NCBI GenBank assembly: GCA_025934545.1
Contig: JAICXV010000016.1
Location: 1 to 10,942, forward strand
Length of the DNA: 10,942 nt
Direction: 5' to 3'
Source of the DNA: Verrucomicrobiia bacterium
GTDB lineage: Bacteria > Verrucomicrobiota > Verrucomicrobiia > Limisphaerales > Palsa-1400
How positions within the stretch are numbered: the first letter of the stretch is position 1; every line of letters starts with the position of its first letter. Shown here one piece after another: positions 8,636-10,942 of this stretch. Both the position numbers and the translations under genes were made by a program. The notes under the pieces were generated by a model. It ran no database searches. It was given only the letters and a program-made list of their open reading frames with translations, and was not told the origin of the DNA.

Positions 8636-8828
8636 TTCCGTCCGGGCCGTCCACTTTCCGCAGCATCGCCTAGCGATTGAACGCAACGTGCCCTCGTTTC
8701 CTCCGAGTTTTTTAGCGACAGTTGCTGCCTGACCTTTGCCTTAGTAACAACTGCCCATAGCTCGCCTCGGGGGGGGCGTTTAAGTTACAGCAGAAAGGAG
8801 CGGGGAACAGACAACCCGGCAAACACAT
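8636..8828. other. gene-free spacer with small hairpin, G8 tract and a distant Shine-Dalgarno-like motif
   Basis: No credible gene is seen here. Contents: a small perfect hairpin ATCGC-CTA-GCGAT (8665-8677), which may be a further member of the palindrome cluster to its left; a T6 run (8708-8713) without an adjoining stem; CAGTTG/CAACTG inverted half-sites (8719-8724, 8748-8753); an uninterrupted run of eight G (8769-8776); and AGAAAGGAG (8792-8800), the best ribosome-binding motif in the region but 28 bases from the next ATG. The stretch is probably the promoter and leader of the small membrane protein gene that follows. No clear -35/-10 pair could be assigned. Confidence 0.4.
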
Positions 8829-8939
8829 ATGAATACCTTATTAACACCGATGTTTTCAGACATCTATTGGGTCGGTGGCGGATCAATTGGTTTACTCCTG
8901 CTCATCGTCCTGATCGTGCTACTAGTCCGTCGCGCCTAA
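8829..8939 (+). CDS. small single-pass membrane protein (36 aa)
   Basis: A 36-codon ORF from ATG to TAA. The protein has a polar N-terminus of about 13 residues (MNTLLTPMFSDIY), a WVGGGS turn, and one uninterrupted hydrophobic helix (IGLLLLIVLIVLLV, about residues 19-33), ending in RRA. By the positive-inside rule the C-terminus should face the cytoplasm. The composition (glycine hinge, pure aliphatic helix, terminal arginines) is hard to explain by chance and argues for a real gene. No in-frame ATG, GTG or TTG lies between the upstream stop (TAA, 8781-8783) and 8829, so this start is the only option. Yet the best Shine-Dalgarno-like motif is 28 bases upstream, so translation may depend on leader folding. 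I do not recognise the family. Small membrane peptides of this kind often modulate larger membrane complexes or respond to envelope stress; that is only a possibility here. Confidence 0.6.
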   Translation: MNTLLTPMFSDIYWVGGGSIGLLLLIVLIVLLVRRA

Positions 8940-8950
8940 GGACGGGCAGC

Positions 8951-8982
8951 GCGGCGAGATGCCGCCCTCACCGTCAGGGCGG
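8951..8982. repeat. two mutually exclusive GC-rich hairpins
   Basis: GCGGC-gagat-GCCGC (8951-8965, 5-bp stem) overlaps CCGCCCT-caccgtc-AGGGCGG (8962-8982, perfect 7-bp stem with 7-base loop). They share bases 8962-8965, so only one can form at a time. The structure begins 11 bases after the stop of the 36-aa ORF. It could protect or attenuate that mRNA, or be another dispersed palindromic repeat. No T-run follows, so it is not a standard intrinsic terminator. A weaker imperfect hairpin follows at 8992-9012 (GCGTTTCC/GGAACCGC, one mismatch). Confidence 0.4.
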
Positions 8983-9066
8983 GATCGCCAAGCGTTTCCA
9001 ACCGGGAACCGCTGGCGACCTCGTCGCGTTGCTTCTCGACATGCTCGGCTGCGCCTTCAAAGCCCG

Positions 9067-9106
9067 CCTTTAATTTGGCGTTGTGTTATTTGTGCAATTT
9101 GTAACA
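9067..9106 (+). promoter_or_regulatory. AT-rich patch, possible kdsD promoter region
   Basis: This is the only clearly AT-rich stretch in the spacer upstream of the isomerase gene. It contains TTGGCG (9075-9080) and TGTAAC (9100-9105, four of six bases matching TATAAT), but the 19-base spacing is longer than ideal. A transcript starting here would carry the heptamer repeat in a leader of about 45-50 bases. Weak pattern evidence only. Confidence 0.2.
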
Positions 9107-9120
9107 GGGCAGCCAACTTT

Positions 9121-9155
9121 TGCCTTTAGCCTTCCGCCTTCAGCCCTTAGCCTTG
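9121..9155 (+). repeat. five-copy heptanucleotide tandem repeat (NGCCTTN)
   Basis: Five consecutive 7-base units, tGCCTTT, aGCCTTC, cGCCTTC, aGCCCTT and aGCCTTG, share the core GCCTT; the fourth carries an extra C and is shifted. The array ends 4 bases before the ATG of the isomerase gene. It is purely pyrimidine/G on the coding strand and occupies the position where a Shine-Dalgarno would normally sit, so none is present. Variation in copy number could change leader length or folding. Confidence 0.65.
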
Positions 9156-9159
9156 CCCG

Positions 9160-10131
9160 ATGAATCATCTGGCACGGGCCAGGACAGTTTTTGATATAGA
9201 ACTCGCGGCCATCAAAGCCGTGCGCGGCCAGCTCAATCGCGCGTTCGATGATGCGGTCGAATTGATCGTCGGCGCTTTGCGCGACCGCAACAAGATCGTT
9301 GTCGTCGGGGTCGGTAAATCCGGCAATATCGGCAAAAAAATCGCGGCGACTTTGACCAGCACCGGGTCGACCGCCGTGGTTCTCAATAGTGTCGATGCGC
9401 TTCATGGCGATCTGGGGGTCGTCGCGGATGGCGATGTGATTCTGGCTTTGAGTTACTCTGGCGAATCGGAAGAGATTCTGAAATTGATGCCGCATTTAAA
9501 ACGGTTTTTGGTCCGGATCGTGACGATGACCGGTTCGGCGAAATCGGCGCTGGCCCGGCATAGCGACGTGGTCATCAGTGTCAAAGTGCCGAAGGAAGCG
9601 TGTCCGTTCAATCTGGCGCCGACGGCGAGCACGACAGCGACTTTGGTGATGGGTGATGCGTTGGCCATGGCGATCCTGCAGGCACGCGGGTTCAAGGAAA
9701 AGGATTTCGCGCGGCATCATCCGGACGGTTCGATTGGGCGCACGTTGCTGTTGAAGACAAAAGATATTATGCGCTCGGGCAGCATGAACGCGGTCGCCGA
9801 CATATCGTTGACGATCAAAGAAGCGCTCATGGTGATGATTCGCGCGCAATCCGGCAGTATCAGCGTGGTGAATAAGAGCGGCAAACTGGTCGGCGTCTTC
9901 ACGGACGGCGATTTGCGCCGGCACCTGGCCCGTGACGATAACGCGCTCCAGAAACGGTTGGAGAGTGTGATGACGCCGAAGCCGATTTGCGTGCGCGACG
10001 ATGCTCTCGCGGCCGAAGCGCTGAAGATTTTCAACGAACGCAAGATCGATGATTTGATTGTGGTCGACAGCAAATATCGTCCGATCGGCCTGATCGATTC
10101 GCAGGATTTGCCGAAACTGAAGCTAATGTAG
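9160..10131 (+). CDS. kdsD: D-arabinose 5-phosphate isomerase (KdsD/KpsF/GutQ family)
   Basis: A 323-residue enzyme expected to interconvert D-ribulose 5-phosphate and D-arabinose 5-phosphate in the cytoplasm, the first step towards Kdo for LPS. An N-terminal SIS domain (about 30-175) contains GVGKSGNIGKK, LSYSGESEE and NLAPTASTTATLVMGDALA. Two CBS domains follow (about 205-260 and 270-320), ending GLIDSQDLPKLKLM. Residues matching the E. coli KdsD active site K59/E111/E152/H193 are present at a constant offset of six: K53, E105, E146 and H187. Length is typical. The HPDGSIGR motif differs slightly from the common HPGGALGR. MNHLARA... matches the usual start of the family, but no Shine-Dalgarno is visible because a tandem repeat occupies that position. 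The usual neighbours (kdsC, lpt genes, kdsA) are not seen here. Whether it is the LPS paralogue (kdsD) or a capsule-type paralogue (kpsF) cannot be decided from one copy. Confidence 0.93.
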   Translation: MNHLARARTVFDIELAAIKAVRGQLNRAFDDAVELIVGALRDRNKIVVVGVGKSGNIGKKIAATLTSTGSTAVVLNSVDALHGDLGVVADGDVILALSYSGESEEILKLMPHLKRFLVRIVTMTGSAKSALARHSDVVISVKVPKEACPFNLAPTASTTATLVMGDALAMAILQARGFKEKDFARHHPDGSIGRTLLLKTKDIMRSGSMNAVADISLTIKEALMVMIRAQSGSISVVNKSGKLVGVFTDGDLRRHLARDDNALQKRLESVMTPKPICVRDDALAAEALKIFNERKIDDLIVVDSKYRPIGLIDSQDLPKLKLM

Positions 10132-10162
10132 CCGCCGAAGTGACGATGCGGACTTGAAGTTA

Positions 10163-10942
10163 ATGAACATCAAACAACTCAGATGGACTGTCGCCAGCGC
10201 CATCATTGCTCTTTGCCTCAACATGAGTGCCCAGGAAAAGCCGCAGGATAAGTTTCAACGCGCGGAACGTTTTGCACAGAAGATTACTAAGAACGTTGAA
10301 GCCGATTATTTGCTGTTTCTGCCGAAGGGTTATAACCGGAAAGGAACGAAGCGATGGCCGTTGTTGCTGGTGTTGCACGGGGCAGGGGAACGCGGCACGA
10401 ATGTCTGGCGCGCGGATATTCACGGGCCGTCGAAGTATATCGCGACCCATCCGGATTTTCCGTTCATTTTGGTTTCACCGATTTGTCCCGGCGGGGATGA
10501 ACATTGGGACAACGAAACATTGAGCGCATTGCTCGATTCGGTGATGAAAAAATACAATGCCGATCCTGACCGGATTTATCTGACCGGTTTGAGCATGGGC
10601 GGTTACGGCGCGTGGAATTTGGCGATTGCGCATCCGGAAAAGTTCGCGGCGGTGATTCCGATTTGCGGCGGTGGCGAAACGATCCACGTACATCTGGCGC
10701 GCCTGGGTTATCTGAAACCGGCGACGAAAGCGGCGCTAAAGAGTTTGCCGGTTTGGGCGTTTCACGGTTCGAAAGATTCGGCAGTACCGGTCAACGAATC
10801 GGAGCACATGGTCGCGGCGTTCAAAGCACTCGGGAATGACAACGTGAAGCTAACGATTTACCCCGGCGTGGAACACAATTCGTGGGAGCAAACTTATAAT
10901 AACCCCGAAATTTATGAGTGGTTATTGGCCCACAAGCGCGGC
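10163..10942 (+). CDS. secreted alpha/beta-hydrolase esterase (LpqC/PHB-depolymerase-like), 3' end cut by window
   Basis: The open frame runs to the window edge, giving 260 residues with no stop. Residues 1-23 form a signal peptide (MNIKQLRWTVASAIIALCLNMSAQ), so the enzyme should be exported or periplasmic. The fold is an alpha/beta hydrolase: LLLVLHGAGERG (oxyanion region, about 67-78), the nucleophile elbow G142-L-S144-M-G-G, an Asp in HGSKD205, and a His in GVEH238NSW, which completes the Ser-Asp-His triad. The last residues (IYEWLLAHKRG) resemble the family's C-terminus, so only a few residues are probably missing. The family includes feruloyl and acetyl-xylan esterases and prolyl-oligopeptidase-like carboxylesterases; the substrate cannot be assigned. 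It starts 31 bases after the isomerase stop, on the same strand with no terminator between them, so cotranscription is likely. The ribosome-binding site is weak (GAAG, 10156-10159, 3 bases from the ATG). Confidence 0.85.
   Translation, partial: MNIKQLRWTVASAIIALCLNMSAQEKPQDKFQRAERFAQKITKNVEADYLLFLPKGYNRKGTKRWPLLLVLHGAGERGTNVWRADIHGPSKYIATHPDFPFILVSPICPGGDEHWDNETLSALLDSVMKKYNADPDRIYLTGLSMGGYGAWNLAIAHPEKFAAVIPICGGGETIHVHLARLGYLKPATKAALKSLPVWAFHGSKDSAVPVNESEHMVAAFKALGNDNVKLTIYPGVEHNSWEQTYNNPEIYEWLLAHKRG

Noticed and set aside
8471..8680. 69-residue open frame across the receiver gene's end and the palindromes
   Set aside because: It is read through the REP-like hairpins and the receiver gene's C-terminal codons in another frame, with proline/arginine-rich composition.
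8708..8713. Intrinsic terminator T-run after the receiver gene
   Set aside because: The nearest stem (8665-8677) ends 30 bases earlier, too far for a standard terminator.
8960..8982. Intrinsic terminator of the small membrane gene
   Set aside because: The stem is strong but no T-run follows it.
8867..9073. 68-residue open frame overlapping the small membrane ORF
   Set aside because: It has an arginine-rich random-like sequence and covers the hairpins; the 36-aa frame has far more protein-like composition.
1..10942. Defence island, prophage, transposase, tRNA or rRNA genes
   Set aside because: No recognisable protein motifs or RNA signatures of any of these were found on either strand.

Overview
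The window looks like a chromosomal segment from a Verrucomicrobia-type (PVC superphylum) bacterium. The basis is gene content. There is a Planctomycetes/Verrucomicrobia-specific pair consisting of a PSCyt1-DUF1549-DUF1553 cytochrome-like protein and a DUF1501 protein, and a second PVC-type haem protein made of a beta-propeller, HEAT repeats and a CXXCH domain. An arabinose-5-phosphate isomerase implies an LPS-type outer membrane with Kdo. The phylum is an inference from family distribution; the genus cannot be read from the window.

Layout. (1) 4-3345 (+): large exported propeller/HEAT/cytochrome c protein. (2) 3349-7834 (-): a two-gene operon read right to left, the PSCyt1-DUF1549-DUF1553 gene first and the Tat-exported DUF1501 gene second, with one base between them. 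It converges on gene 1 with only 3 bases between the stop codons. (3) 7835-8067: divergent spacer with a plausible promoter for the operon and a perfect 7-bp inverted repeat. (4) 8068-8526 (+): a receiver-like protein lacking the phospho-acceptor Asp. (5) 8527-9159: a gene-poor stretch with a REP-like cluster of short perfect hairpins, a 36-codon single-pass membrane protein gene (8829-8939), two mutually exclusive GC-rich hairpins, and a heptanucleotide tandem repeat touching the next start codon. (6) 9160-10131 (+): KdsD/KpsF-type arabinose-5-phosphate isomerase with all four expected active-site residues. (7) 10163 to the right edge (+): a secreted alpha/beta-hydrolase esterase, cut by the window end close to its natural C-terminus.

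How the parts relate. Genes 1-3 are all exported and contribute three CXXCH motifs plus a DUF1501 protein. They look like an extracytoplasmic oxidative or degradative module of the kind common, and mostly uncharacterised, in PVC bacteria; the substrate cannot be read from sequence. The isomerase and esterase are a separate functional group. The strand composition also changes: the top strand is C-rich from the left edge to about 9.1 kb and G-rich from the isomerase onwards, independently of gene direction.

I did not find a convincing new defence, mobile or RNA-guided system. The best candidates for undescribed biology are the degenerate receiver, the REP-like hairpin cluster, the tiny membrane protein with its structured flanks, and the heptamer repeat at the kdsD start.
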